Shown here: one piece after another, positions 1 to 8,139 of the stretch | How the letters are laid out: each line of letters opens with the position of its first letter | Numbering within the stretch: position 1 is the first letter of the stretch | Assembly (NCBI GenBank): GCA_902476265.1 | Contig: CABSCP010000018.1 | Location: 1-64,000, forward strand | Length of the DNA: 64,000 nucleotides | Direction of reading: 5' to 3' | From: an uncultured Lachnospiraceae bacterium | GTDB lineage: Bacteria; Bacillota; Clostridia; Lachnospirales; Lachnospiraceae | Program-made: the position numbers and the translations under genes | The notes under the pieces: generated by a model | What the model was told of the DNA's origin: nothing | The model's database searches: none | What the model saw: the letters and a program-made list of their open reading frames with translations, nothing else

Positions 1-1247
1 GTAGTGGAGGGCGTGGGGGCCGGGGTGCTCATCGTGGGTTTCTCCTCGCCCTTGTTCGTCGTGGGGGCCTTGTAGTTCGGATTTTTCACCTGGGCGGTTT
101 TCGATTGATTTCCAGCCCCGTCCACGGCATAGATGGAAAACTGGTCGTAATCGTCCTCCAAATCCCGGAGGGGCACATCCAACGTCCCATTGGTCAAATC
201 GTCATACCGCTCCCCGTCGATGTAGATGGCCTCCACGCCGGAGAGCTCGTCGCTGGCCTCCACACGGAGCACCCGCCCGCCGATCCCGGTTTTCACCGTG
301 GGGGCCGTGCGGTCAAAGCACTCGATATAGCGGCTCTTGGTGGTGGCCTTGCCGTCCTTGCCCGTTACCGTGACATAGACGGTGCAGTTTTCGGAGAGGG
401 TCACATACACCCTGCCGCCGCCCGCGAAAGCGTCGGTCAAGTCCTCCGGGCTGCCGTTTCGCTCAATTTTGGCCTCAACCTTTTTCCAGCCGGTGCCGTT
501 TTCATCGACTATGCGGATCTCCACCTTGGCCGTTTTGGTGTACCAGCCGGAGGGGGCCACAATGGAGATGGCATAGCTCCCAGCCGGGGCCGGGGTGGGT
601 GTGGCCGCCTTGCCCTTGCAGGCCGTCAGGTCGTTTTTGCAGACCGGGCAAGAGAGAGCGACGGCCCCGGCCTCGCACTTGACGGAGCAGGAGCACACCG
701 GCGCGGGCTCCGGGGCATTGCCTTTACAGCCCGCGAGATCGGCGGCGCAGACCGGGCAATCCGCTTTCACCGCGCCCACCGCACATTTCACCTCGCAGGA
801 GCAGACCGGGACGGGCTCCGGCTCCGGGGCCTTGCCCTTGCAGGCCGCGAGGTCGGCGGCGCAGACCGGGCAATCCGCTTTCACCGCCTCCGCCGCGCAT
901 TTCACCTCGCAGGAGCACGCCGGCTCCGGCTCCTTCCCCGTGCAGGGCCAGAGGGCCAGGGCGCAGGCCGGACACGCCTCGTTGTGCTTTTCCTCGGTGC
1001 ATTTCTCGGAGCAGGTACAGCTAAACCGCTTTCCGATACAAACGGTCAGATCGTCCTGGCACCCTGGGCAATCGGGATTTTTCCTGTTTTCCGTGCAGCG
1101 CACGGTGCAGGTGCAGGTGATGACGCAGCCACCCCCGGACTCGCCCAGGGTGCTGGCATTTGCGGTCATCCCCAGCAGGAACGGGCAGAGACAGAACACG
1201 CAGAGCAGGAGGGCCAGGCCCCCCCGCATGGTCGGCTTATTCCTCAT
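1..1247 (-). CDS. Cysteine-repeat surface protein of the conjugative element (CD1107/DUF4366-like), partial
   Basis: Secreted or surface protein of the transfer operon; its exact role is unknown. The frame starts at an ATG at 1247 behind an AAGGAGGAG ribosome site and stays open to the left edge, so the C-terminus is missing. About 415 codons are visible: a signal peptide (residues 1 to about 33, with an LLLLC core), then five tandem modules of about 35 residues (about 38-205), each with the pattern CxC-(x)3-C ... CPxC ... C. A beta-rich region with an ASDELSG Ig-like stretch follows. The start overlaps the DUF4315 gene by 11 bp, which is the usual order in Tn1549-type elements. Family assignment rests on context and architecture. 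Confidence 0.75.
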   Translation of the reverse strand, partial: MRNKPTMRGGLALLLCVFCLCPFLLGMTANASTLGESGGGCVITCTCTVRCTENRKNPDCPGCQDDLTVCIGKRFSCTCSEKCTEEKHNEACPACALALWPCTGKEPEPACSCEVKCAAEAVKADCPVCAADLAACKGKAPEPEPVPVCSCEVKCAVGAVKADCPVCAADLAGCKGNAPEPAPVCSCSVKCEAGAVALSCPVCKNDLTACKGKAATPTPAPAGSYAISIVAPSGWYTKTAKVEIRIVDENGTGWKKVEAKIERNGSPEDLTDAFAGGGRVYVTLSENCTVYVTVTGKDGKATTKSRYIECFDRTAPTVKTGIGGRVLRVEASDELSGVEAIYIDGERYDDLTNGTLDVPLRDLEDDYDQFSIYAVDGAGNQSKTAQVKNPNYKAPTTNKGEEKPTMSTPAPTPST

Positions 1248-1506
1248 TGGGCTCCTCCTTTCCGGCCTCCCCGGACTTCTGGACATTTTGTCCAGAGGTG
1301 GGGGCCTCGCCGCTCTTGAGCTTCTGGAGCAGGAGGGGCAGCTCACCCAGGGGGATGCTCATGCCCCGCACGATGTCCACGATCTCCTCGTTTTCCGCCT
1401 CCTTGTGCTTTTGCTCCAGTTCCCGGAGCTTGGCCTGGGCCTCGCTGATTTTGGCTTTCGCCTTGTCAATCTCGCCCTGGATTTTCGCGCTTTTACTTGT
1501 CGCCAT
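1237..1506 (-). CDS. DUF4315 family protein
   Basis: Small 89-residue protein of Tn1549-type transfer operons with no established function. Residues about 5-45 are a highly charged helix (KIQGEIDKAKAKISEAQAKL onward) that looks like a coiled coil. A conserved-looking IVRGMSIPLGELP stretch follows. Residues 70-78 (TSGQNVQKS) are encoded by a copy of the dispersed palindrome, so the C-terminal tail may be an insertion. It lies between the NlpC/P60 gene and the cysteine-repeat gene, with a GGAGG site before the ATG at 1506. Probably co-translated with both neighbours. Confidence 0.8.
   Translation of the reverse strand: MATSKSAKIQGEIDKAKAKISEAQAKLRELEQKHKEAENEEIVDIVRGMSIPLGELPLLLQKLKSGEAPTSGQNVQKSGEAGKEEPNEE
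1279..1295. repeat. Dispersed 17-bp palindrome, copy 1
   Basis: CTGGACATTTTGTCCAG, with perfect 7-bp arms around TTT. Flanks ACTT and AGGT extend the arms to 11 bp with one mismatch. It lies in the last 60 bp of the DUF4315 gene and reads TSGQNVQKS there. Confidence 0.9.
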
Positions 1507-1519
1507 TCAATACCTCCAT

Positions 1520-3493
1520 TCATGGTAAACGCCCGTAGGCGTAGAAATGAGCTTGCCAATAGCTGCTGTTTAAGTTGGAATACTGGATCGGGTCGCCACA
1601 GTGGAGCATGATCCCATCCCCCACATAGATGCCACAGTGGGAGCAGCCCGCCGTGTCATACGTCCCCACAAAGAACACCAGATCGCCGGGCCGGGGGTTG
1701 GAAACGGGGGTGCAGATGTTGTAAAGGCCGGTTGCCCCCAGGCGGCCCACGTTCCAGCCGGAATGATTGATTACCCAGCTCACATAGCCGGAGCAGTCAA
1801 AGGAAGTGCTCGGACTGGAGCCACCCCACACATAGGGATAGCCGACGTATTTCTGGGCCTCCTCCATCATGGCCGCAAAGGTTTCATCCTCCAGCGCCGA
1901 CCGGGGAATATCATAGACCGGGGGCGGGTTGGTGTATTTGTCCACATAGCCGGAGCCGGGGAACAGGTCGGGCCGGTTCCCCAGGGTTGCCATATAGAGG
2001 GCATACCGGGAGAGCTGATCTTCGCCCATCATGTAGACCGGCAGGTGGGACAGGTTTTCGGCGGTGAGGGTCACATAGCACACATACCAGTCATAGGGCT
2101 CGTCGTCGCTGTCGTAGTGTGTCTCCACCACCACCTCCTCAGTGAGAATATACTGCTTGTCAAAGAGCATTTGCAGAGTGGCCTGTATCTCGGCCACCGT
2201 CCATTCCCCCTCGTGGAGCGCACAGACGATGGATAAAAGGTTGTAGGGGTCGTGTTCGATCTCGTCCAGGTCGAAATGGTACTCGTCATAATCGTGGGTG
2301 CTTTCGTAGGTGTCAAGGTAGTTTTGAAGCTCGTTTTCCAAATCCACATAAGCGGCCTCGGCCCCCAGGAGCTCCCCATCCTCGCAGGGATAGGTGCTGG
2401 CCCCTATGGAGCCCACCATCCCATTTCCCAGCGTTACCAGAGAGGACGCGCAGGACTGAAGCATGAACAGGAGCAGTAGGACGGCCAGGGCGATGAGACA
2501 GCCCACGGGATGCCGCTTCACAAAACCAGCGGCGGCCCGGCCCCCCTTGGCCGCCGTCTTTCCGGCGGCCTTGGCGCTTTCCTTCGCCGCCTCCCGCGCT
2601 TGCTTTTTGTACTGCTTGCGGAATTGGTGCTTTTTCCAGGCGCGGGCCGCCAGATTGTCCTTCAGCTCCGGGTGCTCCATAGCCGCCGCCCGGAAATGGT
2701 AGTCCGCCGTTGCCTTGATATTTTGGGCCTCCGCCTTGCGGACGGCCCTGGCCGGATGGGTGCGGACTTGCTTTTTCACAAACCGGGAAACGCCGCGCAC
2801 GGTGGCCTCCCCGGTGAGCTCGGAGCGGTGGGCTGCCTCGATGCCCACGTTCTCGTCCTCCACCTGATAAATCTTGCCGTGGACAAACATCCACGCCTCG
2901 CTTTTTGCCACGCCGCCCACGCGCTTTACGGCCCCCGGCTTCTTCGGCGGCTTTTGGGCCGCCAGCTTGCCCTGGGCCTTTTCCAGCTTCGCGCTGCGTT
3001 GTTCCATGCGGCGCTTTGCCTTGTTCAGCTTTTCCGCGCCCTTGTCCGGGCCGGGCGGCGGGGCCCCGTCCCCAGCGTGGGAGCCCCCAGGGGGAGCAGG
3101 CCCGCCAGCGCCAGGATCAGGGCCCCCGCCCGTATTGGGAGAGGCCCCCGCCGTATTCTCTTTACCGGGAGCAGACTCCCCACGGGCCGGGCCGCCCGGC
3201 TTTTCCCGCAGGCGGTCAGAGGGCCGCGCCGGTTGCTTTTCCTGCCGGGACTTCTGGACATTTTGTTCAGAGGTGGCCTCGCCGGATGATACGGGGGCCT
3301 CGCCCTCCACAGGGGCGGGAACATCCCTCACGACGTGGCCCGCCCGATCCGCGCCGCCCGGCTTTTCCCGGAGCCGCTCAGAGGGCCGGGCCTGTTTGCT
3401 TTCCTGCCGGAGCTTGGAACGGCTCCACTTGTGGACATTTTGTCCAGAGGTGGGCCCCGGTTCCCGGCCCTGGCCGTCATGCCCCCGCGTCAT
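1520..3493 (-). CDS. NlpC/P60 cell-wall hydrolase of the conjugation machinery (CD1108-like)
   Basis: Peptidoglycan hydrolase (657 residues) expected to open the wall locally for the transfer channel. The N-terminal third is low complexity, rich in Pro, Gly, Lys and Arg, and holds a duplicated ARPS-RLREKPGG block plus two palindrome-encoded TSxQNVxK peptides. A single membrane segment lies at about residues 328-348 (CLIALAVLLLLFML), followed by an extracellular linker. The NlpC/P60 domain occupies about 548-657, with the catalytic Cys in FDCSGY (about 566) and His in SHCGIYVG (about 620). The start overlaps the VirB4 end by 17 bp. The family and its place after VirB4 match Tn1549/CTn elements. 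Confidence 0.88.
   Translation of the reverse strand: MTRGHDGQGREPGPTSGQNVHKWSRSKLRQESKQARPSERLREKPGGADRAGHVVRDVPAPVEGEAPVSSGEATSEQNVQKSRQEKQPARPSDRLREKPGGPARGESAPGKENTAGASPNTGGGPDPGAGGPAPPGGSHAGDGAPPPGPDKGAEKLNKAKRRMEQRSAKLEKAQGKLAAQKPPKKPGAVKRVGGVAKSEAWMFVHGKIYQVEDENVGIEAAHRSELTGEATVRGVSRFVKKQVRTHPARAVRKAEAQNIKATADYHFRAAAMEHPELKDNLAARAWKKHQFRKQYKKQAREAAKESAKAAGKTAAKGGRAAAGFVKRHPVGCLIALAVLLLLFMLQSCASSLVTLGNGMVGSIGASTYPCEDGELLGAEAAYVDLENELQNYLDTYESTHDYDEYHFDLDEIEHDPYNLLSIVCALHEGEWTVAEIQATLQMLFDKQYILTEEVVVETHYDSDDEPYDWYVCYVTLTAENLSHLPVYMMGEDQLSRYALYMATLGNRPDLFPGSGYVDKYTNPPPVYDIPRSALEDETFAAMMEEAQKYVGYPYVWGGSSPSTSFDCSGYVSWVINHSGWNVGRLGATGLYNICTPVSNPRPGDLVFFVGTYDTAGCSHCGIYVGDGIMLHCGDPIQYSNLNSSYWQAHFYAYGRLP
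3191..3275 (-). repeat. Duplicated block, copy B (carries a palindrome)
   Basis: Encodes the second TSEQNVQKS...RLREKPGG segment of the NlpC/P60 protein. It matches copy A at 3353-3452 except for point changes and a small indel. Confidence 0.75.
3254..3270. repeat. Dispersed palindrome, copy 2
   Basis: CTGGACATTTTGTTCAG, with one mismatch in the right arm, inside the N-terminal part of the NlpC/P60 gene (reads TSEQNVQKS). Confidence 0.85.
3353..3452 (-). repeat. Duplicated block, copy A (carries a palindrome)
   Basis: Encodes the first TSGQNVHKW...RLREKPGG segment of the NlpC/P60 protein. It lies about 160 bp from copy B and is longer near the palindrome. Confidence 0.75.
3431..3447. repeat. 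Dispersed palindrome, copy 3
   Basis: GTGGACATTTTGTCCAG, 46 bp inside the NlpC/P60 start and 30 bp beyond the VirB4 stop (reads TSGQNVHKW). Confidence 0.85.
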
Positions 3494-5831
3494 TTTTCAA
3501 GTCCTCCGGGCGGGTGGTGAGCAAGTCGTAAATCTCGCCCTTGGGGAAACGATCCACAAACGGGATCGTCACGTTGCCATAGAACAACAGCCCCTCGCCG
3601 GAATTGCTATGCGTGATGTAGGAGAGTTGGTGCTCTGAAATGCCGAGCTGCTTGGCGATAATCGCCCGGTCACTTTGGGCCTGGGACAGCAGGATCATAA
3701 AGTCGGTGTTGTCCAGCACGTTCTCAATCTCCCGGCTGGCCAACAGGTCTTTCACGTTCTGCGTGAGGGCCGAGGGTACACAGCCCTTTTTCCGCAGCAT
3801 CTTCCAGACGGCCACGAAATAACTGGCCGTGAGAGGATCGCGGAGCAAAATGTGAAATTCGTCAAAGTAGCACCAGGTCGCCACGCCGTCCCGGAAATTG
3901 CCGTCCACGGCCTGGGTAACGAAATCATTTGTGATGTGCATGGCGATTTTCCGCAGGTTCTCGCCCATGCCCTTGAGCACGAAGCACACCACGCGGGAAT
4001 TGAGATTGACGTTGGTGTGATGGTTGAAAAGGTTTAATGAGCCCGTGCAATAGAGCTCCAGGGCCGTGGCGATCCGCCGGGCCTCCGGCTCCGGCTGTTT
4101 GAGCAGTTCCTCGTACAAGTCCTGCAAGAGCGGCGCCTTTGCTGTGTCCAACCCCAGGGCCAGCTCCCGGTAGACGAGCCGCACACAACGGTCAATCACG
4201 GTTTTTTCCACCGGCTGCAAGCCCTCGCTGCCGCCTACAATGAGCTCACATAGGGAAAGCAGGAAATCCGCCTTCATGGAAAGGGGGCTTTCGTCCCCGT
4301 TCACGGTCAACTGAATGTCCATCGGGGAAATATGGTTCGGGCTGTCCGGGGCGATCTCCACCACCTGGCCTCCTAACCGCCGCACCAGCGGCGCATATTC
4401 CCCCATCGGGTCTACCACGATAATTCGATCCTGGGTGGCAAGAAAGACATTGACCAGCTCCCGCTTGGCGGCAAAGCTCTTGCCTGAGCCAGTCGAGCCC
4501 AGGTACATCCCGTTTGCCGATTTGAGCTTTTTGCGGTCTGCCATGATGACGTTGTTGCTTAAAGCGTTCATGCCATAGTAGAGGGCCTGCCCGTCCATAC
4601 GCAGCTCCCTGGTCATAAAGGGCACGAAGATCGCCGTGGAGCTGGTGGTCATGCCCCGCTGTATCTCGATCCCGTTGTGCCCCAGGGCCAGGGAGGAAAC
4701 AAAGCCCTGCTCCTGCTGGAAGTCCAGCCGTTTCAAAGCGCAGTTGTACTTTTGTGCGATCCCGCCCACGGTGAACAGGTCGTTTTCCAGCCGCTGGCGG
4801 GTGGGGGCCGTGTTCACCACCAGGAACGTGAGCAGAAACATCCGCTCATTGTGGGATTGCAGGTCGGCCAAGAGTGCCGCCGCGTCCTTGCTGAATGTGA
4901 TGAGGTCGGGCGGAAGGATGTCCGGGTCGTACCCGGCCCGGATTGCTTTCTTTTGTTCCTCCACGCGCATTTTATCAATATCGGAAACCTTTCCTTTAAT
5001 CGTCTTGATGGCCTTTACCTGATCCACCGTCTGTACATGGAGCGTCACGGTCATTTCCGCGTCCAGCTCCAGGAGCTCCAAAAGCAATTTATCCGAGAGC
5101 TCCGACGCCATGATCTGCAAGTAGGACGCCGCCGCCCAGGATTGCCCCACCCGGAATGTGCGGGACTGCCGGAAGTCGAAGCTGTCCGGCGCGATGAAAT
5201 CCTTTGTCCCCATGCCGGTTTTGGGTATCATATCCCAGGAAAAGCGGAACGGCTCCCGGCCTCCGGGGTGTAGCTGCCCGTGGAGCAGGGCCAGCCGCTC
5301 CCGCCCGTCCAGGGGCTGGGACTGCACCCCCAGCTTTTTGAAGTTCCCCATCAGGTCGGACTCCACGCGCTCCAGCCGGGGCCGGGCGGCGGCGAGGTCG
5401 GCGGTGGCCACGCCAAAGGTGATATATTTGGAGCGCACGATGCCATTGTTAGACCGGGCGATCTGCCGCTTGAGCATTTCCGTAAACTCGCCCCGGATAC
5501 TGTCAAACTCGTCCTGGGCCGGGGGGATGTTCACCTTGTACCGGCTCCCCCCGTGGGAACGGTGGTTCACAAAAGAGAGCTGGAACGGCAGGGCGCTGTC
5601 AAAGTAATTGAGAAAGCCGCACCAGCCGTCAAAAATGGCCGCCTGATCCTCCGTGCTTGCCACCGAGTAATTGATGTCCTCGTATTCCAGGGTTTTTGTG
5701 TAGTAGCCCTCCCGCACCTTGCAGATGCCGTCTTTGAGCATCTGCACATAGGGGATGGTCTGCTGGGCGGAAATCGCCGCCCGGCCTTTACCCCTTGCGG
5801 GGCCGCTTTTTGGCGCTTGCTTTTTTTGCAA
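3477..5831 (-). CDS. VirB4-like type IV secretion ATPase
   Basis: Cytoplasmic AAA-type ATPase (784 residues) that powers assembly of, or transfer through, the mating channel. Walker A is GSTGSGKS at about residues 445-452 and Walker B is CYFDEFHILL at about 657. The N-terminal half is the usual VirB4/CagE-TrbE region, and the length is typical for Gram-positive elements. Translation starts at a TTG (5831) behind GGAGGAG. The gene overlaps PrgI at its 5' end and NlpC/P60 at its 3' end, the standard PrgI-VirB4-NlpC order of Tn1549-type elements. Confidence 0.92.
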   Translation of the reverse strand: MQKKQAPKSGPARGKGRAAISAQQTIPYVQMLKDGICKVREGYYTKTLEYEDINYSVASTEDQAAIFDGWCGFLNYFDSALPFQLSFVNHRSHGGSRYKVNIPPAQDEFDSIRGEFTEMLKRQIARSNNGIVRSKYITFGVATADLAAARPRLERVESDLMGNFKKLGVQSQPLDGRERLALLHGQLHPGGREPFRFSWDMIPKTGMGTKDFIAPDSFDFRQSRTFRVGQSWAAASYLQIMASELSDKLLLELLELDAEMTVTLHVQTVDQVKAIKTIKGKVSDIDKMRVEEQKKAIRAGYDPDILPPDLITFSKDAAALLADLQSHNERMFLLTFLVVNTAPTRQRLENDLFTVGGIAQKYNCALKRLDFQQEQGFVSSLALGHNGIEIQRGMTTSSTAIFVPFMTRELRMDGQALYYGMNALSNNVIMADRKKLKSANGMYLGSTGSGKSFAAKRELVNVFLATQDRIIVVDPMGEYAPLVRRLGGQVVEIAPDSPNHISPMDIQLTVNGDESPLSMKADFLLSLCELIVGGSEGLQPVEKTVIDRCVRLVYRELALGLDTAKAPLLQDLYEELLKQPEPEARRIATALELYCTGSLNLFNHHTNVNLNSRVVCFVLKGMGENLRKIAMHITNDFVTQAVDGNFRDGVATWCYFDEFHILLRDPLTASYFVAVWKMLRKKGCVPSALTQNVKDLLASREIENVLDNTDFMILLSQAQSDRAIIAKQLGISEHQLSYITHSNSGEGLLFYGNVTIPFVDRFPKGEIYDLLTTRPEDLKNDAGA

Positions 5832-6180
5832 TAGGCTCCTCCTTTCTCATAACGTCCCCCTGAGCAAAGGGGGCGTAAATATTCTCCGTGCGGTAGGGCC
5901 TCGCGCCGGGCCGGGTGATCCGGGCCCGGACGATGTTCCGCAGCACCTTTTCCAGCGGGAGCCCGTCCCGCTCATACATGGCCAGCAGGAACGCCGGGAG
6001 CACCAGCGCCACCATCAGGAACATGGCCGCCGTGTTCCCCAGGGAGCTCCGGGCCAGGAAATAGGCGGGGACTCCCACCAGGGCCGCCACGCCGAAACAG
6101 ATAAGCTGGCGCTTCGTCAGGTTAAACGCCAGCTTCGTTTTGATTTTCGATAGGTCATTTGGTACATTTACATAGGGCAT
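5788..6180 (-). CDS. PrgI family membrane protein
   Basis: Small inner-membrane partner of VirB4 (130 residues; VirB3-like position). I placed the start at the ATG giving MPYVNVPNDL, because a GGAGG site lies just upstream and this is the usual N-terminus of the family; the longer open frame only reads through the upstream gene and a palindrome. Two hydrophobic segments span about residues 22-65, followed by a basic C-terminal tail. It overlaps the MT-A70 gene stop by 13 bp and the VirB4 start by 44 bp. Confidence 0.88.
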   Translation of the reverse strand: MPYVNVPNDLSKIKTKLAFNLTKRQLICFGVAALVGVPAYFLARSSLGNTAAMFLMVALVLPAFLLAMYERDGLPLEKVLRNIVRARITRPGARPYRTENIYAPFAQGDVMRKEEPIAKKASAKKRPRKG

Positions 6181-6773
6181 TTCAAACCTCCTTCCTTGCC
6201 GCAGTTGCCGCCGCGCACCTCTGGACAAAATGTCCACAAGTCGGGCGAGGGCTCCACCTCGTTCCCCCACACGTCCCAGCCGGGCGGGGTCTGCCGGGCA
6301 AACAGCTCCACGCGGGGCACGTCGCCCATCAGGGCCGCGATCTTATCCCGCGCCTCGTCCGGCTTCTTGCTGTGCCCCTCGATGGGGGAAATGATGAATT
6401 GGTGGACGTTGGCCGCCCGCCGTTTGGGGTGCCCCCTGGTCGCCAGCAGGCACACCTCCGCATTTCCCCGCGTCCAGAAACCGAGCCCATAAAACCAGCT
6501 ATCCGCCTTGCGGTTCTTTTTCAGCCAGACAAAGGCCACGGTTTTGAACGTGAAACCCCACGCCTGGATCAGCCGCAGGGCCTCCGGGAGCTGGGGAAAC
6601 GTGGCCCACAAAAAAAGCGCACTGTCCGGGGCCGCAAGATCGGCCACCGGGAGCGCGCACAACTCGTTTATATTCATTGTGGGGTAATGCTTTTCCGCCG
6701 CCCCTTGTACGGCGCTCCGTTCGTAGCGCCAGGGGGGATCGGCATAAATCACTCCGTATTTTCCGATAGTCAA
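6168..6773 (-). CDS. MT-A70 family adenine methyltransferase
   Basis: Predicted S-adenosylmethionine-dependent N6-adenine methyltransferase of 201 residues. The catalytic DPPW motif is at residues 12-15, within a short MT-A70-type fold (LFLWATFPQLPEAL, then FGLGFWTRGNAE). No restriction endonuclease is adjacent. The last 25 or so residues (from LWTFCPEV) are encoded by a palindrome copy and look like an appended tail. The gene overlaps the second methyltransferase upstream by 4 bp. A likely role is modification of element DNA against host restriction, which is inferred. Confidence 0.85.
   Translation of the reverse strand: MTIGKYGVIYADPPWRYERSAVQGAAEKHYPTMNINELCALPVADLAAPDSALFLWATFPQLPEALRLIQAWGFTFKTVAFVWLKKNRKADSWFYGLGFWTRGNAEVCLLATRGHPKRRAANVHQFIISPIEGHSKKPDEARDKIAALMGDVPRVELFARQTPPGWDVWGNEVEPSPDLWTFCPEVRGGNCGKEGGLKCPM
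6221..6237. repeat. Dispersed palindrome, copy 4
   Basis: CTGGACAAAATGTCCAC, 53 bp before the stop of the MT-A70 gene. In that gene it is read in a different frame (LWTFCPEV) from copies 1-3. Confidence 0.88.
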
Positions 6774-7579
6774 ACTCCTTTCCCGCCCTGGGTCACGGCC
6801 TCCCGCGCCTGTTCCAGCCGCTCCACGGCGGGGCCGTAGAACGCTGGGGCGTTTTCAAAGCAGATATAGCGGCGGCCCGTGTTCATGGCCGCTACCGCCG
6901 TAGTGCCGGAGCCCGCGCAAATGTCCGCCACCACCTGTCCCTCGCGGGTGTAGGTCTTAATCAGATACTCGCAGAGCTCCACCGGCTTTTGTGTCGGGTG
7001 GATGGTTCTTGTCACGCAGGGGAACGCCAGCACGTTCCCCGGAAAGCGCCGCCCGTCCTCCGAGCCGCCGCCGGATCGGGTAAACTTCCCATAGTTCGGG
7101 CTCTGGCCGCTATTGGTCTGGATTTTCTTATAGGGCTCCCCCTGCTCAAACTGCGGATAGTAGTCCGGAGCCTTTTGGTAGAATACCAGAATATTCTCGG
7201 ACTTTTTCAGCGGGGCGCGGCGGGCATTGAGAAAGCCTGTGCAACGGCTCTTGTACCATACCCACTCATAGCGGAGCATGGAGAGGTTGGACGCGCCTAA
7301 AACCTTGTCATAGGGGCACTGCGCGAACAGGAGCACCGCGCCCTCCGGCTTGACGGCCCACCGCACCGCCTCCCACAATTCATCAAGCGGGAGTGGTACA
7401 TCCCAATAGTTCCGGGTTGTGCCATAGGGCGGATCGGTCAAGAGCATATCCACCGAATGGCGGGGCAGGGAGCGCAGCCCCTCGATCCCGTCCATGAGAA
7501 AAAGGCCGTCCGGCACAAGGGGCCGCCCGTCCGGGGCAAAGCTCTGGACATTTTGTCCACAAGTGAAATCACCGTGCAT
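6770..7579 (-). CDS. Site-specific DNA methyltransferase (N6-adenine or N4-cytosine type)
   Basis: Predicted DNA methyltransferase of 269 residues, taking the ATG at 7579 behind AAAGGAGG. The open frame extends further upstream but overlaps the SpoVG-like gene and is arginine-rich shadow sequence. DPPY lies at residues 49-52 and the SAM-binding motif DICAGSGTT at about 220. DPPY first and FxGxG-like last gives the beta-class motif order. HPTQKPVELCEYLI near the C-terminus is typical of these enzymes. The N-terminal CGQNVQS is palindrome-encoded. No cognate nuclease is seen, so it is an orphan. Confidence 0.87.
   Translation of the reverse strand: MHGDFTCGQNVQSFAPDGRPLVPDGLFLMDGIEGLRSLPRHSVDMLLTDPPYGTTRNYWDVPLPLDELWEAVRWAVKPEGAVLLFAQCPYDKVLGASNLSMLRYEWVWYKSRCTGFLNARRAPLKKSENILVFYQKAPDYYPQFEQGEPYKKIQTNSGQSPNYGKFTRSGGGSEDGRRFPGNVLAFPCVTRTIHPTQKPVELCEYLIKTYTREGQVVADICAGSGTTAVAAMNTGRRYICFENAPAFYGPAVERLEQAREAVTQGGKGV
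7544..7560. repeat. Dispersed palindrome, copy 5
   Basis: CTGGACATTTTGTCCAC, 19 bp inside the start of the DNA methyltransferase gene (reads CGQNVQS). Confidence 0.88.
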
Positions 7580-8123
7580 CCCGCGCCTCCTTTCCCCGGT
7601 CAGGGGCGGGCCGGGCCGCGTTTTCCTTGCTGGCGGCCTCCGCCGCCTTTGCCATCTGCTCCTTGATCGGGGCCGGGCGCACCGCCTCGGCGCGGGCCAC
7701 CAGCTTTTCCACAGCCGCGTTATAGGCCCCGTATGCCGCGCTGTCCAGCTTCTCCTGCACGGCCCGATCCACCCGTGCCGTTTGGCGGTAGCCGTACCGG
7801 GTGCCGGGGGCCTCCTTGCTGGGAGCGCCCAGGAACAGCCCGTTTTTCCCATTCACCACCTTGAAATCGTCCACCGTTATCCCGGCCACCGTCACGCTGG
7901 CAAAGCCGATCACTTTCCCCTGGGGCTCGATGGGCCGCACCGTCACCTGGGGCTCGGTGGCCGCCGCCACCGCCTGCTCCACACGCAGCTTTACAGCCTC
8001 GTCAATGGAAATCCCCTGGTGTTCCGCAAGCTCCGCGATGGGCGCTTCAAATATCAGGCGGCGGAACTCCGCCGCCTCGTCCACAGCGGGGGCCGTTGCC
8101 GCCGCCGTTTGTCCTTTTGCCAT
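7569..8123 (-). CDS. SpoVG-domain protein of the element
   Basis: 184-residue protein whose central part (about 60-145) resembles SpoVG: VTVRPIEPQGKVIGFASVTV, then DDFKVVNGKNGLFLGAPS. SpoVG proteins are small nucleic-acid-binding regulators in Firmicutes. The N-terminal extension and the Ala/Lys-rich C-terminal tail are additional. The tail motif RPAPIKEQM recurs as RPAPIREQV in the element's PcfB protein and may be a shared interaction or low-complexity segment. It overlaps the methyltransferase by 11 bp. The function in transfer is unknown; a regulatory role is inferred. Confidence 0.75.
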   Translation of the reverse strand: MAKGQTAAATAPAVDEAAEFRRLIFEAPIAELAEHQGISIDEAVKLRVEQAVAAATEPQVTVRPIEPQGKVIGFASVTVAGITVDDFKVVNGKNGLFLGAPSKEAPGTRYGYRQTARVDRAVQEKLDSAAYGAYNAAVEKLVARAEAVRPAPIKEQMAKAAEAASKENAARPAPDRGKEARDAR

Positions 8124-8139
8124 AGTTACCTCCTATCCG

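Noticed and set aside
105..1319. Open frame of 404 codons on the plus strand
   Set aside because: Mirror of the cysteine-repeat gene on the minus strand; no ribosome site, and the opposite frame has a signal peptide and repeat modules.
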